34,601 nucleotides of DNA. Source: a virus. The stretch's first letter is position 1. Each line of letters begins with the position of its first letter. Below, piece after piece: positions 11,699 to 20,177 of this stretch. The stretch is from IMG/VR virus record IMGVR_UViG_3300020438_000127, positions 1 to 34,601 of that record. One strand, given 5' to 3'. The notes under the pieces were generated by a model, which had not been told where the DNA came from, made no database searches, and saw only the letters and a program-made list of their open reading frames with translations. Both the position numbers and the translations under genes were made by a program.

Positions 11699-14683
11699 TC
11701 AATAAGCTTTAATAATATATTTAGTCTTATGGAAGGGGTTGATAATTGGAACTTGTATCTGTGGTTCCATTGTAACAGATGGAAATGGTTTGGCAAAACT
11801 TTTATTCCATACAAATAAACCATCTGTCATATCCATAAAAATTTCAGTTTGATTGAATATTAAGTTAATAGAAGTAGCACCATTTCCCAACCCAGCTCCA
11901 TCTGGTGCCGTAAGAGTACCAGCGCCACTATTATTGCCACCACTAAAATCAGATTGTATATTTTGAATGGGATCTAAAGTAATGAAGTGAGAATGATTAT
12001 TTGTGGTGCCACTAACAGGGAGATATGACTCAATAGTAAATCTAGTTGTAACTGTATCAACAACCGCAGCAACGCTATTGCCATTAATAGGGTTTAAATC
12101 CATAAGATCTGCTCCACTCAAAACACTTACTGGAGAGAACCACCAAGTCATAAAGTCAACTTCTGTTACATTGTCATTTGATTCAGAGGAAAAGTCAACA
12201 CCATCAGTGACATCAATTCCACCAGGGACATTGGGCGAAGGATTATTACCACCACTTTCAAGTCTTTGAGTTTGTAAATTTTCTCGGACCCACTGTTCCA
12301 TATCAAAACCACCACCTTCATAAAATTCAAGTTCTGTTTTAAATCTACCACCAGCTAAATTATTTAAATATTGTACCCATTTTTGTACCTGTGCATCAAT
12401 ACTACCTTTTCCAACGCTTTCTTCTGTATTACCATATTGTCCACTGGAGACACCAAACATACCTCTACCGGTAGAATTGCCCCATCTAATTAAAGGATCC
12501 CCACCATCACCTTCAGGAATAGCAGTAATATATGCATGATCATGTTCCGGAACTTGTACAACAACATCTTCTAATGGACCAATCTGCCCAACAACAGTTC
12601 CTTGAATATTAAATCTAACGTCGTCCGTTACTGTTTCCAGTCCTGCTATTTTTACTGTTCCTAAACTAAAGTATTCACTAACTAACCCTGTAGTTCCAGT
12701 TCCTTGAATCTGCTCTAATGGATCACTGCCTAAAACATCCACCTTATCAAAATACCAATATCCACCTTCACCACCAACATTAAAAATAGATCCCGAAACT
12801 GGCAGACCAACCGAGTTTGCTCTACTAGCATCAACTTGCCCAGTACCACATAGTCTTCTGTTTCTATAATCAGGAAGATTAAAACTAGAACCAGACCCAC
12901 CATAAGTGTATTCAATAACATCAAATAGCATAAAATACTGTGTTGTACTTAAAGATCTACCATCACACGAAATGAATCCGGGATATCTATCACCAAGAGA
13001 TCCATCAAGATCACCATAATTTCCAAGATTATCTTTTAAAATTGGCAATACAGTACCAATTGGATAACCATCAAATTTTTCAACTTTCTTACTATACCAA
13101 ACACCTAAATTATTTGCTGGAAGTGGTGCTGCAGCATAACTAGATACCGTCCATGTAAAAGGGTTGTTTAACGATCCTGTTCCAACTGTTACTGATGTAC
13201 TTTGTGAAGTATTAAGATTTGATGGTACTAGACTTGACAAGGTAAATGAAGTATTTACAGTGGGATCAAACGTTCTAGGACCAACAACTGGTGTATCGCC
13301 ATCAATAGAAATCAATGATCCATTTGTAGCATTAATAGTAATAGGTATATTAATTCCAGTAACAGTAACTGGAGCACTATTTTTATATGTTCCAGGAATT
13401 TGATTAACTAAATCTGGTGGAACATTAAATGTAGCATCACTATCTGGTCCGCTACCTGTTATAACAGTCCATGTTGATATATCTCTATCACCAACGCGAA
13501 TCTGAAGTTCTTTAGGTGTGCTAAATGCTGAAGCAGACTGTAGATAGATGAATAATTTATCGCCATTTTGTACAGATGTTGGGAATACACCAATTGATCC
13601 ATTATTAACCTGTACACGAACTAAACTAGAATCTGTAGAAACAACCTCTACAGGTACAGACAATCCAGCAGTTAATCCACTGATACCAGCAGTGGGTTGT
13701 TGATCCGATCCAATTAATGTATTTGTAAGAACTCCAGTTTGATCTGCAAATACGAAATTAGATGGAGTATTATCAGATGCTACTCCTGTAGTAACAGTCC
13801 AATTTGATCCGTTGGCATCATCAGCAATAGACAAATCTGTCGATTTTGGCGTTGAATTAGTTGATGGACTTAAAATTCTTAATTGTAAATAATCGCCATT
13901 ACTGACAGTTCCACTAGTGCTCCAACTAGAACCAGATAATACTTCATATCCATCAGCGTTTGTGGATGTATTGCTAGTCAAAGATAATAAATATTCTCCA
14001 CCGTTAGTAAGACTAATAGGTCCATCCTCATTCATTCCTTGTACTCTTAATACTTCACTATAGATAAGAGTATCTACTTCAACAGGATCTAAGTCTGTAA
14101 AATCTGGAAACGGTACAGCATTGTTTCCAGGAATTGCTTCATTCCTTACTTTCCAAGTTTCATTAGCAGTTCCAATAACCAAACTTATATTCATAAACTG
14201 AGTATAGAACGTAGAAGTTCTACCCCTTATTTGAATTCTAGCACCATTTTCAACAGTTTGGGTGCCATCAGCAACAATCCATCCAGTATCCCATGTTCCA
14301 TTACCATCATAGTCAATACGTAGCGCAACATAATCAGTAAAAGAAGCTCCAGATGGAATTGGAACATTACTAGAAATAGCAACAGGTGCTTGTGTTGTTG
14401 GTGTTAATCCAGTGATAGTAGGTATTACTTCTCCCGGTCTACTTCCATCACCAAAAGTATACAAAGTATCCAACTCAGCATCTTCAAATCCTTGTAGTGG
14501 AAACGGATCTGGTGTAAAATCTTCCGGAATAGTTGTGATCAACCAATATTGAAGGAGATCACCAACCTGAATAGTGACTGTTTGCGTTGTATTCCAACTA
14601 GGTGGCGCTTTAAATTTAAACTGAACGTAATCGCCTTCGGATACGAAAAGTGGTTCATTATTTGGTGCAAATGAAAATGACAT
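11699..14683 (-). CDS. Large tail fibre protein with Ig-like repeats and a collar domain, 994 aa
   Basis: Residues about 10-530 contain five related beta-sandwich repeats with the pattern NGDYLQLRIL, STPK..L.I..G and WTVTTG. Residues about 535-610 are a phage tail collar domain (PF07484-like): YPIGTVLPIL, then PGFISCDGRSLS and FNLPDYRNRRLCG. A His-rich segment (EHDHAY) and a late NHSHF segment recall metal-binding sites in T4 gp12-like short fibres. The end (HKTKYIIKAY) matches the endings of the other collar proteins (YIIRAY, EYIIKF). It would be an exposed fibre or adhesin. ATG at 14683 follows AAGAGGA with almost no spacing; a late promoter lies 28 nt upstream. It is followed at once by an oxygenase and the chaperone-like gene. 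Confidence 0.88.
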   Translation of the reverse strand: MSFSFAPNNEPLFVSEGDYVQFKFKAPPSWNTTQTVTIQVGDLLQYWLITTIPEDFTPDPFPLQGFEDAELDTLYTFGDGSRPGEVIPTITGLTPTTQAPVAISSNVPIPSGASFTDYVALRIDYDGNGTWDTGWIVADGTQTVENGARIQIRGRTSTFYTQFMNISLVIGTANETWKVRNEAIPGNNAVPFPDFTDLDPVEVDTLIYSEVLRVQGMNEDGPISLTNGGEYLLSLTSNTSTNADGYEVLSGSSWSTSGTVSNGDYLQLRILSPSTNSTPKSTDLSIADDANGSNWTVTTGVASDNTPSNFVFADQTGVLTNTLIGSDQQPTAGISGLTAGLSVPVEVVSTDSSLVRVQVNNGSIGVFPTSVQNGDKLFIYLQSASAFSTPKELQIRVGDRDISTWTVITGSGPDSDATFNVPPDLVNQIPGTYKNSAPVTVTGINIPITINATNGSLISIDGDTPVVGPRTFDPTVNTSFTLSSLVPSNLNTSQSTSVTVGTGSLNNPFTWTVSSYAAAPLPANNLGVWYSKKVEKFDGYPIGTVLPILKDNLGNYGDLDGSLGDRYPGFISCDGRSLSTTQYFMLFDVIEYTYGGSGSSFNLPDYRNRRLCGTGQVDASRANSVGLPVSGSIFNVGGEGGYWYFDKVDVLGSDPLEQIQGTGTTGLVSEYFSLGTVKIAGLETVTDDVRFNIQGTVVGQIGPLEDVVVQVPEHDHAYITAIPEGDGGDPLIRWGNSTGRGMFGVSSGQYGNTEESVGKGSIDAQVQKWVQYLNNLAGGRFKTELEFYEGGGFDMEQWVRENLQTQRLESGGNNPSPNVPGGIDVTDGVDFSSESNDNVTEVDFMTWWFSPVSVLSGADLMDLNPINGNSVAAVVDTVTTRFTIESYLPVSGTTNNHSHFITLDPIQNIQSDFSGGNNSGAGTLTAPDGAGLGNGATSINLIFNQTEIFMDMTDGLFVWNKSFAKPFPSVTMEPQIQVPIINPFHKTKYIIKAY

Positions 14684-14710
14684 TCCTCTTACAGTGTATC
14701 CCAGTGTTAG

Positions 14711-14718
14711 TATTTATC
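14711..14718 (-). promoter_or_regulatory. T4-type late promoter, GATAAATA
   Basis: The minus strand reads GATAAATA, one base off the T4 late consensus TATAAATA. It lies in the 42-nt gap before the 994-residue fibre, 28 nt upstream of its ATG, a normal position for a late -10 element (late promoters lack a -35). It separates the 994-residue fibre and its helpers from the upstream structural genes. Confidence 0.65.
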
Positions 14719-14725
14719 TATGATG

Positions 14726-15514
14726 TTACATCTGACGAACATCTTTCCAATCACCATCTTGATTAAGATCAACCTGAATTGGATAGTTACTCTTAACTTC
14801 CACTTTGATGTCAACATCATCAATTAAGATTAACTCTGATAAAATTTCTACTTCGGGTGAAACAACGGGGGTCTGATCTTTTATTAAATCCTCACTTTCA
14901 GGAATATTTAAATTTTCCGGAGTATCATCGACAATAATCGGTACAGTAAATGATTGTTCTTGAAAATTACCCAACTTACCGGTTGCCCTAACTACATACG
15001 AAACACTTAATGGTCCCCTATCATTATAAGGTATTGTTGTAATATACCCATTAGTAGATTCGGTTCCCCCAATTTCAGCATTGTCATTGACCGATAAATT
15101 GACAGCAGATCCTGTAGTAGATCCAACATAATCATAGTTATATGTTGGTGTGACCGTTATAGAATCTGTAGCATATTTTGTGGTAACATTAATAGTTCCT
15201 TGATTACCATACAATAAATTAGTTGGAGGATCTACAGATAATTCTACTGGTTGGTAAACAACAACAGTCACGCTACCGGTATCAGTTCCACCAACACCAG
15301 AAACTTGTCCAGTATATACTGTAGTAACTGATGGAGTTACGTCCGAATTACTGGTTAAATTGCCATTAGTAAGACCACCAGCTAACCACGTCAAGGTAGG
15401 GGTCCAATTTAATCCATTACCATCACCACTAACAGACCAAGAAATATTAGCTACATCATTAAGCATCATTTCCGTTTTATTGGTGGAAATATTAAAAATA
15501 GGTGGAACGTAAAC
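14726..15514 (-). repeat. Duplicated C-terminal module, copy A
   Basis: This 789-nt segment encodes residues 324-585 of the glycine-rich protein and corresponds to 16485-17273 without insertion or deletion. The two 262-residue modules differ at roughly 35 positions. Long runs of DNA are identical between the copies, for example around the GNQGTINVTTKYATDSIT stretch. Confidence 0.9.
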
Positions 15515-16483
15515 TGTAGCAGTTGCTGTTGCTGTTGCGGAAAGACCATTTCCAAAAACAGTTAAAGTGTAAGTAATAGTATTGGTAGGACAATTTACAG
15601 TGCTTCCATTTACACCAACTGCTCCAATACCTTGATTAATAGTAGCACTAGACGCATTTGTAGATGACCAAGATAATGTAGTACATTCTCCACGTTTAAA
15701 TGCTGTAGGACTTACCGAAAAACTGTTGATTGTGGGGAGTGCAATATCATAATAAACAGTTGCGAATCCATTACCAAAATGCTGTGATCCTGAATTGGAA
15801 TTAAAACTACAATAAGTGCTATTATAACCAGACTGACCGCCACTACCACCGCCGCCACCTCGGTTACTATCAACGCCATATGCACCACCGGCACCGCCGC
15901 CGCATCCACCGCCGCCGCCGCCTCCACCGCCGCCATCAGGACCACTACTATTGGATCCATTTTCAGTCGTATTTTTTTGACCAACGCCACCAAGACTGCG
16001 ATTGTCTGGATTTCCTGTTAATAGTCCAGTACCAGTCGTTCCATTGGTGGCGGATCTCCCCAACGAAGCGCCACCTCCACCGCCGCCGCCACCAAGTACA
16101 GCAACCCATTTATTGCTAAAAGTATCGAAAATACCAGTAGCACCACCGCCACCGCCACCAGCACCAGAAGATCCATAATCAGCAGAATTTCCACCCTGTC
16201 CACCAGCAGCAGTTAGAGATGATCCGCCACTACCACCAGGACCATTGCCACCTCCACCGCCGCCGCCACCTACACTTCCGAGATAGAAATCTAATCTTCT
16301 AGCAGTAAGATTAGGAAAATATATATTTGCTCTTCTTCCAGCACCACCTTCTCCACGACTGGCGCGAGCATCGTTGCCACCTGCACCACCGCTAGCTCCA
16401 GCAATATCTACACGAATATTAATCGCATAACTTGGAATTTGTACTGATCCGTTGCTGTTAAATGTTTGCTGAAAGTCTGCCAT
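14726..16483 (-). CDS. Glycine-rich adhesin-like structural protein, 585 aa
   Basis: Residues about 28-240 are extremely glycine-rich, with runs of 7-10 Gly (71-80, 109-114, 131-138, 184-199). Similar glycine-rich domains form stacked polyglycine-helix adhesins in T4-like phages (gp38-type). Before the runs lies FQQTFNSNGSVQIPSYAIN, a small beta start. Residues about 250-320 are an Ig-like domain (SVSPTAFKRGECTTLSWS), and 324-585 is the module shared with the next gene. The C-terminus ends VDLNQDGDWKDVRQM. The likely role is host receptor binding at a fibre tip. ATG at 16483 lies one base past the upstream TAA, whose end supplies GAGA as a weak ribosome site. Local G+C is strongly raised by the Gly codons. 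Confidence 0.85.
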   Translation of the reverse strand: MADFQQTFNSNGSVQIPSYAINIRVDIAGASGGAGGNDARASRGEGGAGRRANIYFPNLTARRLDFYLGSVGGGGGGGGNGPGGSGGSSLTAAGGQGGNSADYGSSGAGGGGGGATGIFDTFSNKWVAVLGGGGGGGGASLGRSATNGTTGTGLLTGNPDNRSLGGVGQKNTTENGSNSSGPDGGGGGGGGGGCGGGAGGAYGVDSNRGGGGGSGGQSGYNSTYCSFNSNSGSQHFGNGFATVYYDIALPTINSFSVSPTAFKRGECTTLSWSSTNASSATINQGIGAVGVNGSTVNCPTNTITYTLTVFGNGLSATATATATVYVPPIFNISTNKTEMMLNDVANISWSVSGDGNGLNWTPTLTWLAGGLTNGNLTSNSDVTPSVTTVYTGQVSGVGGTDTGSVTVVVYQPVELSVDPPTNLLYGNQGTINVTTKYATDSITVTPTYNYDYVGSTTGSAVNLSVNDNAEIGGTESTNGYITTIPYNDRGPLSVSYVVRATGKLGNFQEQSFTVPIIVDDTPENLNIPESEDLIKDQTPVVSPEVEILSELILIDDVDIKVEVKSNYPIQVDLNQDGDWKDVRQM

Positions 16484-16484
16484 T

Positions 16485-17273
16485 TTAGATCTCTCTTACA
16501 TCGGTCCAATCACCATCTTGATTAAGATCAACCTGAATTGGATAGTTACTCTTAACTTCTACTTTAATATCAATATCATCAATTAAAATTAAATCAGATA
16601 AAACTTCTACCTCTGGTGAAACAACTGGTGTTTGATCTTTTATTAAATCTTCACTTTCCGGAATATTTAGATTCTCTGGAGTATCGTCAATAATAATTGG
16701 AATGCTAATTACTTGTTCTTGGAAGTTGCCCAATTTACCTGTTGCTCTGATTACATATGAAACACTTAATGGTCCCCTGTCATTATAGGGTATTGTTGTA
16801 GTATATCCTGTAGTAGATTCAGTTCCACCCATATCAGCAGCGTTATTAACAGGCAAGTTAACTACAGATCCTGTAGTAGAACCAACAAAATCATAATTAT
16901 ATGTTGGTGTTATCGTTATAGAATCTGTAGCATATTTTGTGGTAACATTAATAGTTCCTTGATTACCATACAATAAATTAGTTGGAGGATCTACAGATAA
17001 TTGCACTGGTTGATAAACAATAACAGTTACAGTACCTGTATCAGTTCCACCTACGCCAGAAACTTGACCTGTGTATATTGTAGTATCTGATGGAGTTACG
17101 TTTGAATTACTAGTTAAATTACCATTAGTAAGACCGCCAGACAACCATGTTAAAATAGGAGTCCAATTTAATCCATCACCATCTCCAGTAACAGACCAAG
17201 AAATATTAGCTATATCATTAAGCATCATTTCCGTTTTATTGGTGGAAATATTAAAAATAGGTGGAACATAAAC
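16485..17273 (-). repeat. Duplicated C-terminal module, copy B
   Basis: The 789-nt partner of 14726-15514, encoding residues 234-495 of the 495-residue protein, ending in VDLNQDGDWTDVREI. Equal length and dense identity indicate duplication or recombination between neighbouring genes. Confidence 0.9.
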
Positions 17274-17972
17274 AGTTAAAGTTTTCGTGACTGAATTGCT
17301 CGTAATTCCAAAATAATCTGCAGTTAAAGTGCGACTAATCGTACTAGTGGGACTTAAAATAATACTACCAGGTGTTCCAACACTACCTTGACCAGTTAAA
17401 GATCTGGATGTAGAGTTAGTAACAGACCAAGACAATGTAGATGATAATCCCCTTTGAATAGCAGTAGGATTAAAATTTAAAGTAATACCTGGTGTGGGAT
17501 ATGTACAAGTTCCATTATCAAGATCTGCGCTTGGATTATAGTTTGTAGCACGGGGATCTGTACATCCAGGAACAGGTGGGGGAGGAAAAAATCCAATCCA
17601 ATCTATAGCAACACCCCAAGGTCCACCACCAGAATTAATAACAGTAGCACTAAGAGTATATGTGCCTGGTCCATAATAATTTGCAGTAGTAACTGCACTT
17701 TGACTCCTAAAACCACCCATTCCCATTTCATAGTTGCCATTAATATAGATTGCTCCACTATCATCTACATTGGCATAGAATATTTGTCTGCCATAATCTG
17801 CAAAAGTAATAGTCCAAGAAAATGTTCTATTACTACCATTACCAGAACCACCAGGATCAACACCACCAATATTATAACCATTCATAAAAGAAGACCATGC
17901 ACCATTAGTATTGGTGCCGGTATATCCTTGATTATTTGGAGATCTACTTGTGAAACTAGAATCTTGGGTCAT
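16485..17972 (-). CDS. Adhesin-like structural protein with PA14-like N-terminus, 495 aa
   Basis: The N-terminal 130 residues look like a PA14 or lectin-type beta domain (FSWTITFADYGRQIFYANVD, DDSGAIYINGN, GPGTYTLSATV). A Pro-rich linker leads to GCTDPRATNYNPSADLDNGT (from residue 136), a cysteine-bounded motif common in secreted surface proteins of marine bacteria. An Ig-like domain follows (about 160-230), then the 262-residue module shared with the gene at 14726. The gene pair thus has one fixed C-terminus and two unrelated N-termini, as expected for alternative receptor-binding heads. ATG at 17972 is 2 nt after the previous stop. It is probably part of the virion. The PA14 assignment is tentative. 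Confidence 0.83.
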   Translation of the reverse strand: MTQDSSFTSRSPNNQGYTGTNTNGAWSSFMNGYNIGGVDPGGSGNGSNRTFSWTITFADYGRQIFYANVDDSGAIYINGNYEMGMGGFRSQSAVTTANYYGPGTYTLSATVINSGGGPWGVAIDWIGFFPPPPVPGCTDPRATNYNPSADLDNGTCTYPTPGITLNFNPTAIQRGLSSTLSWSVTNSTSRSLTGQGSVGTPGSIILSPTSTISRTLTADYFGITSNSVTKTLTVYVPPIFNISTNKTEMMLNDIANISWSVTGDGDGLNWTPILTWLSGGLTNGNLTSNSNVTPSDTTIYTGQVSGVGGTDTGTVTVIVYQPVQLSVDPPTNLLYGNQGTINVTTKYATDSITITPTYNYDFVGSTTGSVVNLPVNNAADMGGTESTTGYTTTIPYNDRGPLSVSYVIRATGKLGNFQEQVISIPIIIDDTPENLNIPESEDLIKDQTPVVSPEVEVLSDLILIDDIDIKVEVKSNYPIQVDLNQDGDWTDVREI

Positions 17973-17974
17973 TT

Positions 17975-18862
17975 TTAAAACTTAATGATGTATTCTACAA
18001 GAATAAAAGGTGTAACTAGTTGATCAATTTTTTCTTCATTTGATATATCAACATCAACTCTTGCCGTAACACCAGTCATATCGATATCTTGCTCATCATA
18101 TGAATAAGTAAAGTTATGAGTATATGTTGTGGGTCTAGTGATTCTATGATCGTGAAGTGATGCTCTACCGCCATCAAATGTAAAATCTATTGTGTTTCCT
18201 GCACCACTAGTGCCAAGAGCTTGAGCATAATCTTTACCACCTTGTCTACCCACGGAATGTCTAGCAGAATAGTTAAGATATGATTGATTGGAATAATGTA
18301 GATGACCTTGAAAATTTTGAATATCTAATTCCGTCTCAGTCGTATTTCTGCCTAAAATATATTTGGGAGATCCTAACATATTAAGAGCGCCACTAGCAGT
18401 AACACGAGCATTTCCTAAAAATGTCGTGGTAATAACATCACCTTCATTACAAATAACTTCAATTTGAGGACCAACTCTATTAGTAGCAACATTGGAAGCT
18501 ACTTCTCTTTCAACAACGTCATTATTATATGTTCCAGATCCTCTACCACCAACAATTACTTTAGATCCCAAATCTGGTAGTTGAAACTGCCCCAAGTCTC
18601 CAGTAAGAGCATCAGCATTTCTTACATTTGATGCGTCTCTTTTAAATCTACATTCATCCCCAACTCCAAGTATTCGAGATAATGCTAGAAAATCTTTAGC
18701 ATTTAATACAGAACCATCACATTTTAAATATCCTGCTGGAATGGTATCTCTAAATTGTGCTGTAAGTGGATCATTACTACTAGAAATTTGCGGTGTTGAG
18801 TGAATAATAATGCTTCCAGCACAACCACCGTATTTTGATCTTTCGTATGTATAATTTGCCAT
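17975..18862 (-). CDS. Tail collar-domain fibre protein, 295 aa
   Basis: Residues 41-107 match a phage tail collar domain: IPAGYLKCDGSVLNA, then GQFQLPDLGSKVIVGG. A later HLHYSNQSY and LHDHRITRP may be metal-binding His residues of a gp12-like trimer. The end LVEYIIKF resembles those of the other collar proteins here. Size is close to a short fibre, without the long repeats of the 994-residue protein. ATG at 18862 follows the upstream stop by one base, so it belongs to the same late transcript. The likely role is a minor fibre or baseplate-attached tip. Confidence 0.85.
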   Translation of the reverse strand: MANYTYERSKYGGCAGSIIIHSTPQISSSNDPLTAQFRDTIPAGYLKCDGSVLNAKDFLALSRILGVGDECRFKRDASNVRNADALTGDLGQFQLPDLGSKVIVGGRGSGTYNNDVVEREVASNVATNRVGPQIEVICNEGDVITTTFLGNARVTASGALNMLGSPKYILGRNTTETELDIQNFQGHLHYSNQSYLNYSARHSVGRQGGKDYAQALGTSGAGNTIDFTFDGGRASLHDHRITRPTTYTHNFTYSYDEQDIDMTGVTARVDVDISNEEKIDQLVTPFILVEYIIKF

Positions 18863-18863
18863 T

Positions 18864-20174
18864 TTAATATGCTCTGATGATGTATATACAGGTCATTGAT
18901 GGTTGACTAGTGTTCATACTAATAGACAACGCTCCCACATTTGATACATTATCAAGAGTTGTTGTACCAGGAATATTGACATCAGCAACCAATCTAGATT
19001 GTTCTTTTAGACTACCTTGGTCATAGACAACTTCAAATGGTTCATGATCATGAGCAAGAACATTTGCTGCTGCTGCTACGCTAGTATCAGTTTCAAAACT
19101 AGATCCAGGATTGCTCAGTAAAGTACCAAAGTTTCCAGCACCTGAAGCGTCAGGATAATAATTAGTGATACCTTCAGGAACAGTAGTATTACCACCACCC
19201 AAAGCATACGGAATCTCATTAACACTGCCGGTTTTATTACCACCCCAAACAGGATATGAAAAATTTGCTTTTGTCGCTAGAGAAGTTTTTTGAACCCTTA
19301 AAGGTGTTAAATTAATTGGAGGATTTTCAGATTTACATTCCATTACAGTTCTTCCTTCATCTCCAGCACCAAATCCACTAAAACTACCAAAAGATCCCCA
19401 GTTTTCTGGTCCAGCTAACTCAACATTATCTTTCACAAATCTACGGAGACCAATTCTAATGTCATTAATTTCTCCGGTATCAAATCTAGTACCAAAGAAA
19501 CTAGGTGCCTGATCATAACCGGCATAAGTAAATTCTGCCGTAATATTATCATATGGAATAACACCTTGTCCAGGAAACTTTGTTTCATCGGTCGCAGTAT
19601 TGGATGAGGTTCCTCCAGAAACAGTTTCATAAACACCACTATGACCATGACCTCTGACATGTGTGTGCCCTAATTTTCGACCACCAATAAAAATAGATTT
19701 TTCACCTTCACCGTCAATGATATTATTGCCAGTAATATTACCACTATAACCAGTTCTCTCATTTAATGAGAAGACAACATCAGTGTTTACATTATTCCAA
19801 GAAACATTGATACCATTATCAGTATTTGTTCCAATATATGGTTTAATTAAATTGCCAGCAGTAACGTCATTGTCTCTAACATCAGTTAAAGCACCAAAAT
19901 AAGATTTTTCAATATCCATCAACATTTTACCGTTGACCAAATTTGGAAGAGTAAAGTTTCCGGTATATGCTGGAAATCCTCCCCCTAAGTTAGTATTTCC
20001 GCCATTATAACTATCCCCAATTGTTTGTACAAGTAGAGGATATTCATTTGCTGGTGGTTGAGATCCATCGCAAATAATCCAACCTTTTGGTATTTGACTG
20101 ATAGCTCCAGTCCATGGCATAATGGTGCCAATGACGGCACCTTTCATGGTTCTTGTTTCTTGATAAAAAGGCAT
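18864..20174 (-). CDS. Tail collar-domain fibre protein, 436 aa
   Basis: A textbook collar domain opens the protein at residues 16-84: IGTIMPWTGAISQIPKGW, IICDG, YPLLVQTIGDSY and FTLPNLVNGKMLMDI, as in T4 gp12-like short tail fibres. The middle holds GHTHVRGHGHSG, a His cluster that may bind metal, and a later LAHDHEPFEV. The C-terminus ends MTCIYIIRAY. An internal segment (about 90-400) is beta-rich and variable in appearance. ATG at 20174 lies 3 nt after the giant gene's stop, so it is co-transcribed. Probable role: short fibre or host-contact protein. Confidence 0.9.
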   Translation of the reverse strand: MPFYQETRTMKGAVIGTIMPWTGAISQIPKGWIICDGSQPPANEYPLLVQTIGDSYNGGNTNLGGGFPAYTGNFTLPNLVNGKMLMDIEKSYFGALTDVRDNDVTAGNLIKPYIGTNTDNGINVSWNNVNTDVVFSLNERTGYSGNITGNNIIDGEGEKSIFIGGRKLGHTHVRGHGHSGVYETVSGGTSSNTATDETKFPGQGVIPYDNITAEFTYAGYDQAPSFFGTRFDTGEINDIRIGLRRFVKDNVELAGPENWGSFGSFSGFGAGDEGRTVMECKSENPPINLTPLRVQKTSLATKANFSYPVWGGNKTGSVNEIPYALGGGNTTVPEGITNYYPDASGAGNFGTLLSNPGSSFETDTSVAAAANVLAHDHEPFEVVYDQGSLKEQSRLVADVNIPGTTTLDNVSNVGALSISMNTSQPSMTCIYIIRAY

Positions 20175-20177
20175 CTC

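Noticed and set aside
15880-16119. Plus-strand frame rich in His and Arg
   Set aside because: It is the antisense reading of glycine codons in the polyglycine domain.
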